Assembly (NCBI RefSeq): GCF_963676685.1
Contig: NC_092346.1
Location: 50,187,062-50,251,061, forward strand
Origin: Mytilus edulis
Taxonomy: Eukaryota; Mollusca; Bivalvia; Mytilida; Mytilidae
DNA: 64,000 nt
Direction: 5' to 3'
The position numbers were made by a program, and so were the translations under genes. The notes under the pieces are model-generated. The model saw nothing but the letters and a program-made list of their open reading frames with translations, was not told the origin of the DNA and made no database searches. How positions within the stretch are numbered: position 1 is the stretch's first letter; each line of letters begins with the position of its first letter. Positions 24,101-34,566 of the stretch are shown here, piece by piece.

Positions 24101-26954
24101 TGTCGTCCGTCGTCGTTAACTTTCACAAAAATCTTCTCCTCTGAAACTGCTGGGCCAAATTAAACCAAACTTGGCCACAATCATCAGTGGGGTATCTAGT
24201 TTAAAAAATGTGTGGCGTGACCCCGCAAACCAACCAAGATGGCCGCCATGGCTAAAAATAGAACATAGGGGTAAAATGCAGTTTTTGGCTTATAACTCAA
24301 AAACCAAAGCATTTAGAGCAAATCTGACATGGGGTAAAATTGTTTATCAGGTCAAGATCTATCTGCCCTGAAATTTTCAGATGAATCAGACAACCAGTTG
24401 TTGGGTTGCTGCCCCTGAATATGTAATTTTAAGGAAATTTTGCTGTTTTTGGTTATTATCTTGAATATTATTATAGATAAAGATAAACTGTAAACAGCAA
24501 TAATGTTCAGCAAAGTAAGATTTACAAATAAGTCAACATGACCGAAATGGTCAGTTGACCCCTTTAGGAGTTATTGCCCTTTATAGTCAATTTTTAACCA
24601 TTTTTCGTAAATCTTAGTAATCTATTACAAAAATCTTCTCCTCTGAAACTACATGGCCAAATTAATCCAAACTTGGCCACAATTATCTTTGGGGTATCTA
24701 GTTTAAAAAATGTGTGGTGTGACCCAGCCAACAAACCAAGATGGCCGCCATGGCTAAAAATAGAACATAGGGGTGAAATGTAGATTTTGGCTTATAACTC
24801 TGAAACGAAAGCATTTAGAGCAAATCTGACATGGGGTAAAATTGTTCATCAATTGAAAATCTATCAGCCCTGAAACTTTCAAATGAATAGGACAACCGGT
24901 TATTGGGTTGCTGCCCCGAAAAAAGTAATTTGAAGGAAATTTTGCAGATTTTGGTTATTATCTTGAATATTATTATAGAAAGAGATAAACTGTAAACAGC
25001 AATAATATTCAGCAAAGTAAGATCTACAAATAAGTCAACATGACCAAAATTATCAGTTGACCCCTTAAGGAGGTATTGCCCTTTTATATAGTCCATTTTG
25101 ACCAATCTTCTCCTCTGAAACTCCTGGGCCAAATTTAACCAAACTTGGCCACAATCATTATTGGGGTATTTAGTTTTTAAATTGTGTGGCGTGACCCGTC
25201 CAACCAACCAAGATTGCTGCCATGGCTAAAAATAGAACATAGAGGGGAAATGTAGATTTTGGCTTATATCTCTGACACCAAAGCATTTAGAGCAAATCTG
25301 ACTAGGTAAAGTTGTTTATCAGGTCAAGATCTATCTGCCCTGAAATTTTCAGACAAATCAGACAACCTGTTGTTGGGTTGTTGCCCCCAAATTAGTAATT
25401 TTAAGGAATTTTGCAGATTTTGGTTATTATCTTGAATATTATTATAGATAGAGATAAACTGTAAACAGCAATAATGTTCAGCAAAGTAAGATTTACAAAT
25501 AAGTCAACATGACCGAAATGGTCAATTGACCCCCTAAGGAGTTATTGTCCTTTATAGTCAATTTTCAACAATTTTTATAAAATTTGTAATTTTTACTAAC
25601 ATTTTCCACTGAAACTACTGGGCCAAGTTCATTATAGATAGAGATAATTGTAAGCAGCAAGGATGTTCAGTAAAGTAAGATGTACAAACACATCACCATC
25701 ACCAAATTACAATTTTGTCATGAATCCATCTGCTTCCTTTGTTTAATAGTCACATAGACCAAGGTGAGCGACACAGGCTCTTTAGAGCCTCTAGTTAATA
25801 CTGTCAGGATATTTATACTTTTAGGACCTTGCAATGATGTCATACCGAATTGTAAAGAGTATGGTTCAACAGTATGTGAAGGAACTTACAAACCATGGGC
25901 GTCCAGAAATTGTGCATACTATTGTAACTTATGTAATGGTAACTATTGAAAAAAAAGTGTGCTGCACACGAACGTATCGTTATATTTGGTTGATATAAGT
26001 ACGCATAAACTCAAACATCATACATTGATATAAAAATGATCAATCATACATATAGCCAGTACAGCTAAACAGACGACCGACAATTCCAAGGGTTTTTCTG
26101 TATGACAGTTTTCATCCGTTCGTTTGCTTGTTTTAATGTTTTTATTTGACAATTTGCTAAGAGACTTAATTTGCATTCAGAATTTTCCAATGAGTTTGAT
26201 ATTTTTGTTATCTTACTTTCTACTGGTAGAACGAAGAACAAATTGACCACATTTCTATATCATAGGCATTATTAGGTTGAAATTATTCAAAACAAGAAAA
26301 ATAACAGTTAAACTGATGGAAAAAAAAACATTTACAAGCGGTAGAATCGAATTTCAATAATTAAGTGATCAGTTAAGTAAAGCCTTGAACGCACCTGCTT
26401 CATCATATTCATAAGCTATTCAGCATGAAAAAACATATTTCAAGATCAACACTTCTGGCTGTAACATGTGCTTCCCTGAAGAAAAAAAAACCCATTTGAA
26501 TCGCATATACATCAGGAGGGCCAAGGTGTCAACTCACCTAATGTCCCCTCATTTGAAATATGTTATTATAAAATATAGAATGGTGATTGAGAAATTGACA
26601 AAGAGACAACAACCCAACCAAAGAGCACACAACAGCCGAAGGCCACAAATGTGTCTTGAACACAGGGAGAAAATCGCAAACCCAGAGGCGGACTTAATCT
26701 GGCCCCATATCAACATGTGTATAAGTTCAATGAAAATGGACGTCAAACCAATTAAACTCCAAAACATATCTACGACCTAAAATTTAAAAAAAACAACATA
26801 AAAGACCAACAAGTCAAGGATTTCGTGGATAAGCTGGTTTAGCTGGTAGCCATGGGGAAATAAAGATTTTCTAATTTAAGTAAACTAATTTCTATTACAA
26901 TGTATTTTCTTTTTTGCAGCCGCACCAACAATATTGGCCATTATTGGAAAGTAA
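15061..26954 (+). CDS. Gene B: secreted vWA-ShKT protein (5 coding exons, 279 aa)
   Basis: Joins 15061-15124, 17895-18455, 18701-18766, 25825-25938 and 26920-26954 (840 nt). Layout: signal peptide 1-21, vWA 22-208, Thr-rich linker 209-230, ShKT 231-268, tail 269-279. MIDAS residues D34, S36, S38, the GGTNT loop and ITDG are intact. All introns are phase 1. Gene C is its nearest relative in every exon and also in the DNA just upstream of the start codon. Intron 3 (18767-25824) is inflated to 7 kb by a retrotransposon relic, two foldback elements and a tandem repeat; in gene C the same intron is 1.4 kb. No counterpart of gene A's mini-exons was found. Function unknown; probably extracellular. 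Confidence 0.85.
16176..16286. repeat. (TTC)n microsatellite
   Basis: About 36 uninterrupted TTC units, a pure polypyrimidine strand, in intron 1 of gene B. Confidence 0.95.
16482..17112. mobile_element. MITE-like element with GGTACCCAAATTGCACC ends
   Basis: Inverted ends: GGGTACCCAAATTGCACCTA at 16489 and its complement near 17065-17105, where the right end carries the motif twice. No coding region. A further internal copy (AGTACCCAAATTGCATCC) is at about 16691. In intron 1 of gene B. Confidence 0.6.
17895..18455 (+). CDS. Gene B exon 2: vWA domain
   Basis: 561 nt, phase 1-1, from CHDKVDLAFLVDSSGSVG to HSIACIS. Acceptor ACATTTCAG, donor GTGAGA. MIDAS DSSGS, GGTNT and ITDG segments are all present. 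Confidence 0.93.
18701..18766 (+). CDS. Gene B exon 3: Thr-rich linker
   Basis: 66 nt after TTCTCAAG, ending at GTAAGT. Encodes Thr-rich sequence containing TTTTAAPTTTT, phase 1-1. Gene C has a longer version of the same exon. Confidence 0.78.
19967..20563. mobile_element. TTAA-flanked foldback element, copy 1
   Basis: About 597 bp between two TTAA tetranucleotides. Ends start TTAAGGTTCATCATAA on both strands, and the terminal inverted repeats run over roughly 200 bp. No coding capacity was seen, so it is non-autonomous. It is inserted in the RT relic; removal of the element with one TTAA makes the RT frame continuous (FEV joins NTEK). Confidence 0.8.
20692..21289. mobile_element. TTAA-flanked foldback element, copy 2 (opposite orientation)
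   Basis: About 598 bp, the same element as 19967-20563 but inverted, so the pair forms a ~1.3 kb palindrome around a ~128 bp RT segment. Removing it with one TTAA again rejoins the RT frame (GKGI joins NIGTD). TTAA duplication is a hallmark of piggyBac-type insertion; the family assignment is inferred from this alone. Confidence 0.8.
23555..23990 (+). repeat. Interspersed repeat with GTTTTCTGGTCTGTGC
   Basis: Contains CGTTCGTCCGTTCG and two copies of a unit reading GGTCAAGGTAGTTTTTGATG to CACGGTCCACTGAACAT. A second, shorter copy is at 43615-43850. Confidence 0.75.
24029..25796 (+). repeat. Molluscan tandem repeat array, copy 1
   Basis: Begins TTTTTAGCTCACCTGGCC and ends GAGCCTCTAGTT. Three to four monomers of about 480-500 bp, each containing CTTCTCCTCTGAAAC, AAGATGGCCGCCATGGC, CTGTAAACAGCAATAATG and GGAGTTATTGCC words. 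Related arrays occur at 28198-29514 and, inverted, 54427-55722. It sits at the 3' end of intron 3 of gene B. Confidence 0.85.
25825..25938 (+). CDS. Gene B exon 4: ShKT domain
   Basis: 114 nt, phase 1-1, with C-x6-C-x7-C-x11-C-x3-C-x2-C spacing and the KPWASRNCAYYC core, almost identical to the gene C exon. Acceptor ACTTTTAG, donor GTAACT. A tandem repeat ends only about 28 bp upstream. Confidence 0.88.
26570..26820 (+). repeat. Interspersed repeat with AAAGAGACAACAACCC
   Basis: Related copies at 13180-13450 and 33815-34065, sharing AGTTCAATGAAAATGGA-like and CCAGAGGCTC-like words. The copies in introns 4 of genes B and C are probably co-duplicated with the genes. Confidence 0.72.
26920..26954 (+). 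CDS. Gene B exon 5: C-terminal tail and stop
   Basis: TTTTTGCAG acceptor, then AAPTILAIIGK and TAA. An ATTAAA lies about 15 bases after the stop, at a similar place in gene C. Confidence 0.78.
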
Positions 26955-28197
26955 ATTATTACCGAACTATTAAAGTGTACAACTGAAGTATTTTTCTCCT
27001 TTATAGTTTAATCATATTATTGATTTAAATGTTCGAAAAGAATAACATTCAACCAGGTGGTTTATATAAGTCAAACAAAGACGAGAGGACTAAAATCTGA
27101 AAGAATAAGAACAATGGATATTTTTTGAATAAACAAAGATCGTTGAAATTTTATACAAACAGATAAAATTTTAAAAATAACAATGAATGACATCAAAACA
27201 TGAGAAATCAAGTAGCGAGAATTCCTTAATGCAAACGTTGAACAACAAATGGAACTTTTTAACGACCTTGACTGGCTATACAGCCCTTGGACGGTCGGGA
27301 AATATTTAATAAGAAATGATAACCAATTGTTCAGATCTCCCACTTTGAATTAATGAGAAGCATTTTTTTTCCAAGAAACTTCCGTTGTCTTATTATATAA
27401 ACTTAACGATGATTGAAATAAATTAAATAGTATATATATATGTTTGCCTGAACTATGAAAGACAACGTGTTTCGTTTCACAAAATGTCAACCTGTCGGGA
27501 CACCTGAGATCACCCAAGTTTTTAGTGTGGTTCATGTTGCCCAGTCAGTAGTTTTCTATGAAGTGTTCTGAACATTGTTGTTTGTCACTGAGTCCTTTTT
27601 GTTTCTTGTTTTCACATCGTTTATTTTCTGAAATATGTTTGTTGTCTTGTATCGTTATTTGTCTGGCGTAACAAATTATAAGCCTGGTACCTTCGACTAG
27701 GTTGTTATATCGAAAACCCTGGTGTAATATTTTTTCAGTAATACAGAGATTTAATCCGTTAAAATCAAAAACGTTGTTACATCCTCGAGCGAACCGATCA
27801 AGTTGAGATATTTAAACACAATCACATGGTGACAAGGGAACATCACTTTATAAAAATGGATAATTAAAAATAGGAATTGCAAAATCATCTCTTTTATCAT
27901 AAAATTTGCTATTCAGCTTCCCGTTAGAGATCTAGATATCTAGACCTAGGAAAGGACAGTGTTCATTGTTAGTATTAGTTTTACTTAAAGCCAATTTGAC
28001 AGGATAAATAATAATATATCCCGGATTTCCCCATTCTATTACCAAAACAAATAAGAAATGTAGAATATCGGAAAATATAAAAAAAGAAGATGTGGTATGA
28101 TTGCCAAAGAGACAACCCTCCAGAAGAGACCAAAATGACATGGAAATTAACACCTATAGGTCACTGTACGGCGTTTAACAATGAGCAAATAGTACTC

Positions 28198-29514
28198 AAT
28201 TTTTAGATCACCTGGCCTAAAGGGCTAAGTGAGCTTTTCTCATGACTTGGCGTCCGTCGTCCGTCGTCCGTCGTCGTCGTCGTCTTTCATCGTTAGCTTT
28301 TACAAAAATCTTCTCCTCTGAAATTACTGGGCCAAATTAAACCAAACTTAACTACAATCATCATTGGGGTATCTAGTTTAAAAAATGTGTGGCGTGATCC
28401 GGCCAACCAACCAAGATGGCCGCCATGGCTAAAAATAGAACGTAGGGGTAAAATGTAGATTTTGGCTTATAACTCTGAAACCAAAGCATTTAGAGACATG
28501 TGGTAAAATTGTTTATTAGGTAAAGATATATCTGCCCTGAAATTTTCAGGTGAATCGGACAACCGGTTGTTGGGTTGCTGCCCCTGAATTGGCAATTTTA
28601 AGGAAATTATACCGTTTTTTGGCTATTATCTTGAATATTATTATAGATAGTGATTAACTGTAAACAGCAATAATGTTCAGCAAAGTAAGATATACAAATA
28701 AATAAATGTGACTAAAATGGTCAGTTGACCCCTTAAGGAGTTATTGCCCTTTATAGTCATTTTTTACCAATTTTTCGTAATTTTTTCTAATCTTTTACAA
28801 AAATCTTCTCTAAAACTACTGGTCCAAATTTAACCATACTTGGCCATAATCATCATTGAGGTATCTAGTTTAAAAAATGTGTGCGGTGACCCTGCCAACC
28901 AACCAAGATGGCCGCCATGGCTAAAAATAGAACATATGGGTAAAATGTAGATTTTGGCTTATAACTCTGAAACCAAAGCATTAAGAGCAATTCAGACATG
29001 GGGGTTAAATTGTTTTGCAAGTCAAGATCTATCTTCCCTGAAATTTCCAGATGAATCCGACAACTGGTTGTTGAGTTGCTGCCCTTGAATTGGAAATTTT
29101 GAAGGAAATTTTGCTGTTTTTGGTTATTATCTTGAATATTATTATAGATAGAGATAAACTGTATACAGCAATAATGTTCATCAAAGTAAGATCCACAAAT
29201 AAGTCAACATGACCAAAAAGGTCAGTTGACTCCTTAAGGAGTTATTGCCTATATAGTCAATTTTTAATAATTTTGTAAATTTTGTAAATTTTTGTAAATT
29301 TTAACAAAATGTTTTCTTCTGTAACTAATGGGCCAAATTCATTATAAATTGAGATAATGAGATAATTGTAAGAAGCAAGAATGTTCAGTAAAGTAAGATC
29401 TACAAACACATCACCATCACCAAAACACAATTTTGTCATGAATCCATCTGTGTCCTTTGTTTGATATGCACATAGACAAAGGTGAGCGACACAGGCTCTC
29501 AAGAGCCTCTAGTT
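28198..29514 (+). repeat. Molluscan tandem repeat array, copy 2
   Basis: Same family and orientation as 24029-25796, with about 2.5 monomers, starting TTTTTAGATCACCTGGCC and ending AAGAGCCTCTAGTTT. Located between genes B and C, where it splits DNA homologous to the gene B upstream region. Confidence 0.85.
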
Positions 29515-30174
29515 TATTTACATCTGTATGCATCTGATTTATAATATGAAGGGTACCAATTTTACTGCATCTTCTATAATGCTCGAGGTCAAATATTTGA
29601 ATAGCAAAATACTAATACAAATTTTGATGAGCTAATCAAACTAAAAAAGTATCAAAAGAATAGCTAAATCCTAAAAAGGAATCAGAGCTTAGTATGAGGA
29701 ATGTCTATTTCCAAATTCGATTGATTTTCAAATTTTATAACATCTAATTTCAATCAAGACAGTATTCGTCTATTTTCATGCGATTACTGAGGTCATGGCT
29801 AATGAGCCGGTGATACCCTCGGATACCAACAGTCATCCAGCAGAGGTATCGACACAATGGTAAAAGAAAAAAAATAAACGGTACCAATTTTGCTGCAACA
29901 GAGGCGCATTTCGACAATAAATGTCTCTTCAGTGATTTTCTAGGCAAAATATTTTAATATCCAAAGACTAAGACCACAGTTGAAGAGCTTATCAAAACAC
30001 GATCTGAAGTATATTAAGACACGACAATATACCACCATGCATTTCTTTAACAAATAAATTACGAAAATCAGATGAATGTATGATGTATTAGTAAAAATGT
30101 TCATATAATTAAAACAAAAGAAAAAGGTAGAAATCGCATCGGAAACTTTCTAATTTTCATGCCTTCGACCTCAG

Positions 30175-30257
30175 TACACCTATACATGTTGTAATCAACA
30201 CAGATTATTGCTCGAATAACTAGGTCATTTCTGTTGAGATAAAAGTTCCCATCTAAA
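30175..30257 (+). promoter_or_regulatory. Conserved 5' block of gene C
   Basis: Counterpart of 14980-15060, with the same AATAACTAGGTCATT and GAGATAAAAGTTCCC words close to the start codon. Confidence 0.35.
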
Positions 30258-30321
30258 ATGGACGGAAAATTGTGTATTTTGGTATTTCTATTGTTACTTT
30301 GTTTTAGCTCCTGCATGTGTG
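30258..30321 (+). CDS. Gene C exon 1: signal peptide
   Basis: Encodes MDGKLCILVFLLLCFSSCMC and a split codon; donor GTGAGT. Same length and splice phase as gene B exon 1. Confidence 0.82.
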
Positions 30322-33300
30322 GTGAGTATATTTTGAAATGGATGATGAAAGTTAAGACTGAAGATTGTTAAAAATCTAAATAGTCATCTTTGTAGATCTT
30401 GAGTTTCCTCGGTTTATTAAAAGGGTGGCCGCCGAATTCTTTCCCACTAAATTGACCAAAGCTCTTTAAGTTGTTTAAGGAAGTCAACATTAACCCGAAG
30501 ATTATACTGTTGACCAAAGCCGAAGACTGACGAAACAGCTCAGTATAAGTTCTAATGTTCAACAGTCTTTGACCGAGCATAAAGTCAGTCAGTTGTCTCA
30601 TACCACCATCCTATCAACTGTGTTTCTTATTTGTTTATCTGAAATCATACAAAAAGCATCTGTTGACAATGCAGAAATAGCTATAGTTTATAACACTTTG
30701 CATACGGATTCTAGCTCTTCAAGTCAGCTCTTGCACTTAAGGTAAGGAAGTTTTAAGTCAAAACAATTATTTCATTGAAATACTTCAATGCGTTTCGAAC
30801 CAATTAAAAAAAGTTACGAACACAAAAACACAAATGAATAAAGACAACGGTAGTATACCGCTGTTCGAATAACAACGTTGTTATCTTTTTTAGTGGGCGT
30901 CGTTTTTTGGTATGATTTATATTTTATGCTATTATGAAAACTGACGAAATCACGTACCATTTGTACATTTCAGCTTGTCATAACAAGGTAGATTTGGTGT
31001 TTCTTGTTGATTCGTCAGGTTCTGTTGGATCGACCAATTTCAACAAAGTGAAGAATTTTGTTGCAAGTTCCTTAAACAAGTTTCACATAGGAAATAGAAG
31101 TACACTCGTCAGCGTCGTGACATTTTCATCTAAAACGCATGAAGAGTTTAAATTGAACTCTTTCCATCATAAGTTGCCAATGGTAAATGCTATTCATGGA
31201 ATTAGATATGACGCTGGTACTACACATACCGGTGATGCCCTTAGATTTGTTGGCAGCCATATTTTTCAACCTTCCTCTGGAGATAGAATCGATGCAAGAA
31301 ACATACTTGTGGTTATCACAGATGGACAATCCAATAACCATGTAGCCACTATTGCACAAGCCAATCATTTAAAGCACAATAATATACTGATCATATCAGT
31401 TGGAATCGGCAGAGGCATTTCTAAATCTGAACTTGACGGCATGGCGTCCGGTTCGTCATACGTTCTACATGTTGAAGATTTCGATGCATTAAGACATATT
31501 TACGATACAATCCACTCAATTGCTTGCGTACCGGGTAAGACTTACGTTACGTTATTCATTCTTAGATCAGAAATTTAAAGATAAAGAAAATATAATGCAT
31601 AAACTTTTCGCAAGTGTCGATCTTTTGAAGTTACATTATAACTTAACGCCTACTTTACTATTTTTTTAAAGTTAAGCACAGTCGAGTCGAGATTATAAAA
31701 AGTAACACACTTTCTTAAAATGTTTTATACTTTCATATTAACCGTTTCTTCTCCTTTGTTTTCAAGTAACCACAATACATCATACTTTAAAACAAACAAC
31801 AACTAAAACAGCTGCCCCAACAACAACAACCGTCCCGACAACAACAACTACTACAGCTGCCTCAACTACAACAGATGCCCCAACGACAACAACGACAACA
31901 AGTAAGTTGCGGTTAATAATAAATTGTATATTATAATTATCATTTGCTGTTATCGGAATTAGCAGAGGAATCGAGTCATTTCTGTGTCAACATTAATTAT
32001 GCTATGAATTTCTTAAACACTCCTTTAGTAATTTTTTCTCTTTTCCTGTCCCCACAAGGATACAAGCCCATCTGGTTGCAGTACACAATAAAAAGGTCAG
32101 ACTATAAACTGATCTGTAAAAGTACTATAGTATTACTCTGATGAGAAAATTGGAAGGAAGTTAAGGGTTAAATCCGTTATTTTCAATTTAAGTGAAACAA
32201 CACTACTTAATATTCTTATTAAATTATCGTAAATTGGTCATGTCACCAATTCACTTATTTTGGTGACTTTTATATAGACAATAATAGTGCATTGACTTGA
32301 CATATCAACGATATAAGGATGAGGCTTTGAAACGGGGAAATGCGAGGCTGTTCTGAGCATTTTCCCCGTTTCGGGCCGAATCCTTATATCGTTGATATGT
32401 CAAGTCAATGCACTATTATTGTCTTTATACTGCAATCTAAAAAAACATTTTCAATTGTTGTTTATTGTGTTAATGTTATTTATTTGATTTAAATATTGGG
32501 AAAAATCCCCCTTTAAAAAGGCCTCATATCACACAGACGGAGAAATATAAAACACGATGAAATGTACATCATTACCACAATCAATGATGAACGAATTCGT
32601 TGCAGACTAAAATATCATCAATAAACATAAAACATAATGATTTATAGGTTGCAAACAAAAAAATATTAATAAGTGAAATATGGTTTCCCAAAAATTGCAA
32701 AAGAAACAAGTTTGAGTCGTTAAACGCATCGTTGTTTACATTGGAAAAAAGAACATGTTGAAGAGGTCGTATGAATAATTAAATATAATTTCGACAATTT
32801 CTATTTAAATATTCATGAGGAAAAGTGATATCAGGTCAGTGACCGTATATGGCATAGAAATATACAGTCAACGCATTTTGACTGCTCAAATAGAACGAGT
32901 GCAGTATAAATAAAAATGCAACGGAGTTTGAAATTTGTTTATCTACATTATGTATTTCAGCTGAGAAGAACGAAACTTATATAAAGCAATAATTCATTTA
33001 AGTTTTTGAAATACTCAGGCTGTTTTACCTCAGGAATAGATAACCTAAGCTGTATTTGGCAAAATATTTAGGAATTTTTCGTCCTCAATGTGCTTCAACT
33101 TTTTTCTTTATTTGACTTTTTTAAGTTATTTTTATTCAAGTATTACTAACAAGTCTTTTGTATACGAGATGCGCGTCTAGCGTTAATACAAAATTTCATT
33201 CCTGTTATCTATGATGAGTGTATTCACTTGGCTTTGAATCCAAAATAGATATATTACTACTATCAGGATATTTTATCCTTTTAGGACCTTGCAATGATGT

Positions 33301-34566
33301 CATATCGAATTGTAAGCAGTATGGTGCAACAGTGTGTGAAGGAACTTACAAACTATGGGCATCCAGAAATTGTGCATATTATTGTAACTTATGTAATGGT
33401 AATTATTGTCACAAGTACGTGCTGCACACGAAACGTGTACCTATATTGGGTTTATATATGTTCGCAAAAATTAAAACATCATACATTGTTATAAAAAACA
33501 ATCAGCAAATAAAAACATCAAGTGCTATTATACAGACGACCGACTCTTGTAAGGGTTTAACTATCTAACAGTTTTTATCCGTTCGTTTGATGTTTTGGAA
33601 ATTTTGATTTTAAAACTTGATTCCAGATTTTTCATTTAGAATTTTCCTCGATGTTCGGCACTTTTGTTATCTTACTTTCTACTGGTCGAATGAAGACCAA
33701 AGTGACTACATTTCTATATCCCAGCCATCCTTAGGGTGATCAAAACAAGATACAAATATTGATAGCACATGTACAGCAGGAGTGCCCTGGTGCCGCTCAT
33801 TTGAAATATATATCATAAACTATAGAATAGAAATTGTGAATGTGTCAAAGAGACAACAACCCGACCAAAAAGCAGAAAATAGCCTTAGACCACCAATGGG
33901 CCGTAAACACAGCGCGAAAATCCCACAGTGGAGGCAGACTTTAACCGGACCCTTAACAAAATATGTACAAGTTCAATGAAAATGGATGTCAATCCAACAC
34001 AAAAATATGTAAATGACCTAAGATTAAAAAACATACAAGACTAACAAAGGCCAGAGGCTCTTGTTTTTAAGTCTGTAAATAATAATTTTAATCAACCTCT
34101 GTATATTTAGATCAAGGACTAACACCAATAACAAATGTAAGGAGTTAAAACATCATATAACAAAAGTGGTTATAAGTGTAAGTCCATGATTTGAAAAAGA
34201 TCATTTGATGATGTAGATGATGTATATTGCTAAAAAAGAGGGACGTAAGATACCAAAGGGGTACAATTGGTTCCCATTGGAATGCCGACAGTTTGATAAA
34301 AAATATGTTTTCCAAAGTCTACAAATTTCAAACAAGTAAATGTCAATTTAAAATATATGATGTATTAATCTCCACCACATGTACTATTCATTGTATTGAA
34401 AAGTCGGGAAGCCTATATAAAGTCTCTTAAAAATTATCAGTAGTGTCCAAGTTTATTTTCTTATTTTCATTTTAGTTGGGTAAATTAAGATTAGCTGATT
34501 TTAACTAATTTTCATCATTTTCTTTTTTCAGCCGTACCAACACTATTGGCCATCATTGGAAAGTAG
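30258..34566 (+). CDS. Gene C: secreted vWA-ShKT protein (5 coding exons, 302 aa)
   Basis: Joins 30258-30321, 30974-31534, 31767-31901, 33285-33398 and 34532-34566 (909 nt). Layout: signal peptide 1-21, vWA 22-208, long Thr-rich linker 209-253, ShKT 254-291, tail 292-302. It is the most compact copy and the best guide for reading gene B. MIDAS D34, S36, S38 and ITDG are intact, but the loop that reads GGTNT in A and B reads GTTHT here; the metal-binding Thr is kept. All introns are phase 1. It arose with gene B by tandem duplication, since 5' flank, exons and parts of introns align by eye. Confidence 0.87.
30974..31534 (+). CDS. Gene C exon 2: vWA domain
   Basis: 561 nt, phase 1-1, from CHNKVDLVFLVDSSGSVG to HSIACVP. 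Acceptor CATTTCAG, donor GTAAGA. MIDAS DSSGS and ITDG are present; the central loop is GTTHT. Confidence 0.93.
31767..31901 (+). CDS. Gene C exon 3: long Thr-rich linker
   Basis: 135 nt after TTTTCAAG, donor GTAAGT, phase 1-1. Repeats of the form Ala-Pro/Ser-Thr-Thr-Thr recur three times. Twice the length of the gene B exon, so expansion by internal repeat duplication is likely. This Thr stretch is a candidate for dense O-glycosylation. Confidence 0.8.
32274..32428. repeat. Palindrome with ~60 bp arms
   Basis: Left arm begins TAGACAATAATAGTGCATTG, right arm is its complement; the centre contains GGGGAAATGCGAGG and CATTTTCCCC. In intron 3 of gene C. Confidence 0.88.
33285..33398 (+). CDS. Gene C exon 4: ShKT domain
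   Basis: 114 nt, phase 1-1, same cysteine spacing as genes A and B. Reads KLWASRNCAYYC where B has KPWAS. Acceptor CCTTTTAG, donor GTAATT. Confidence 0.88.
34532..34566 (+). CDS. Gene C exon 5: C-terminal tail and stop
   Basis: TTTTTTCAG acceptor, then AVPTLLAIIGK and TAG. ATTAAA follows 15 bases later. Confidence 0.78.

Larger units (their letters stand above)
26955..30257. other. Spacer between genes B and C
   Basis: Unique AT-rich DNA, repeat fragments at 27495-27640 and 28080-28180, then the tandem array 28198-29514 lying inside DNA homologous to the gene B upstream region. No gene seen. Confidence 0.6.

Noticed and set aside
24171..25207. Open frames within the tandem repeat, such as MATIISGVSSLKNVW-type peptides also at 55294-55554
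   Set aside because: The same peptide appears in every array because it is the repeat itself; frames are not maintained between monomers.
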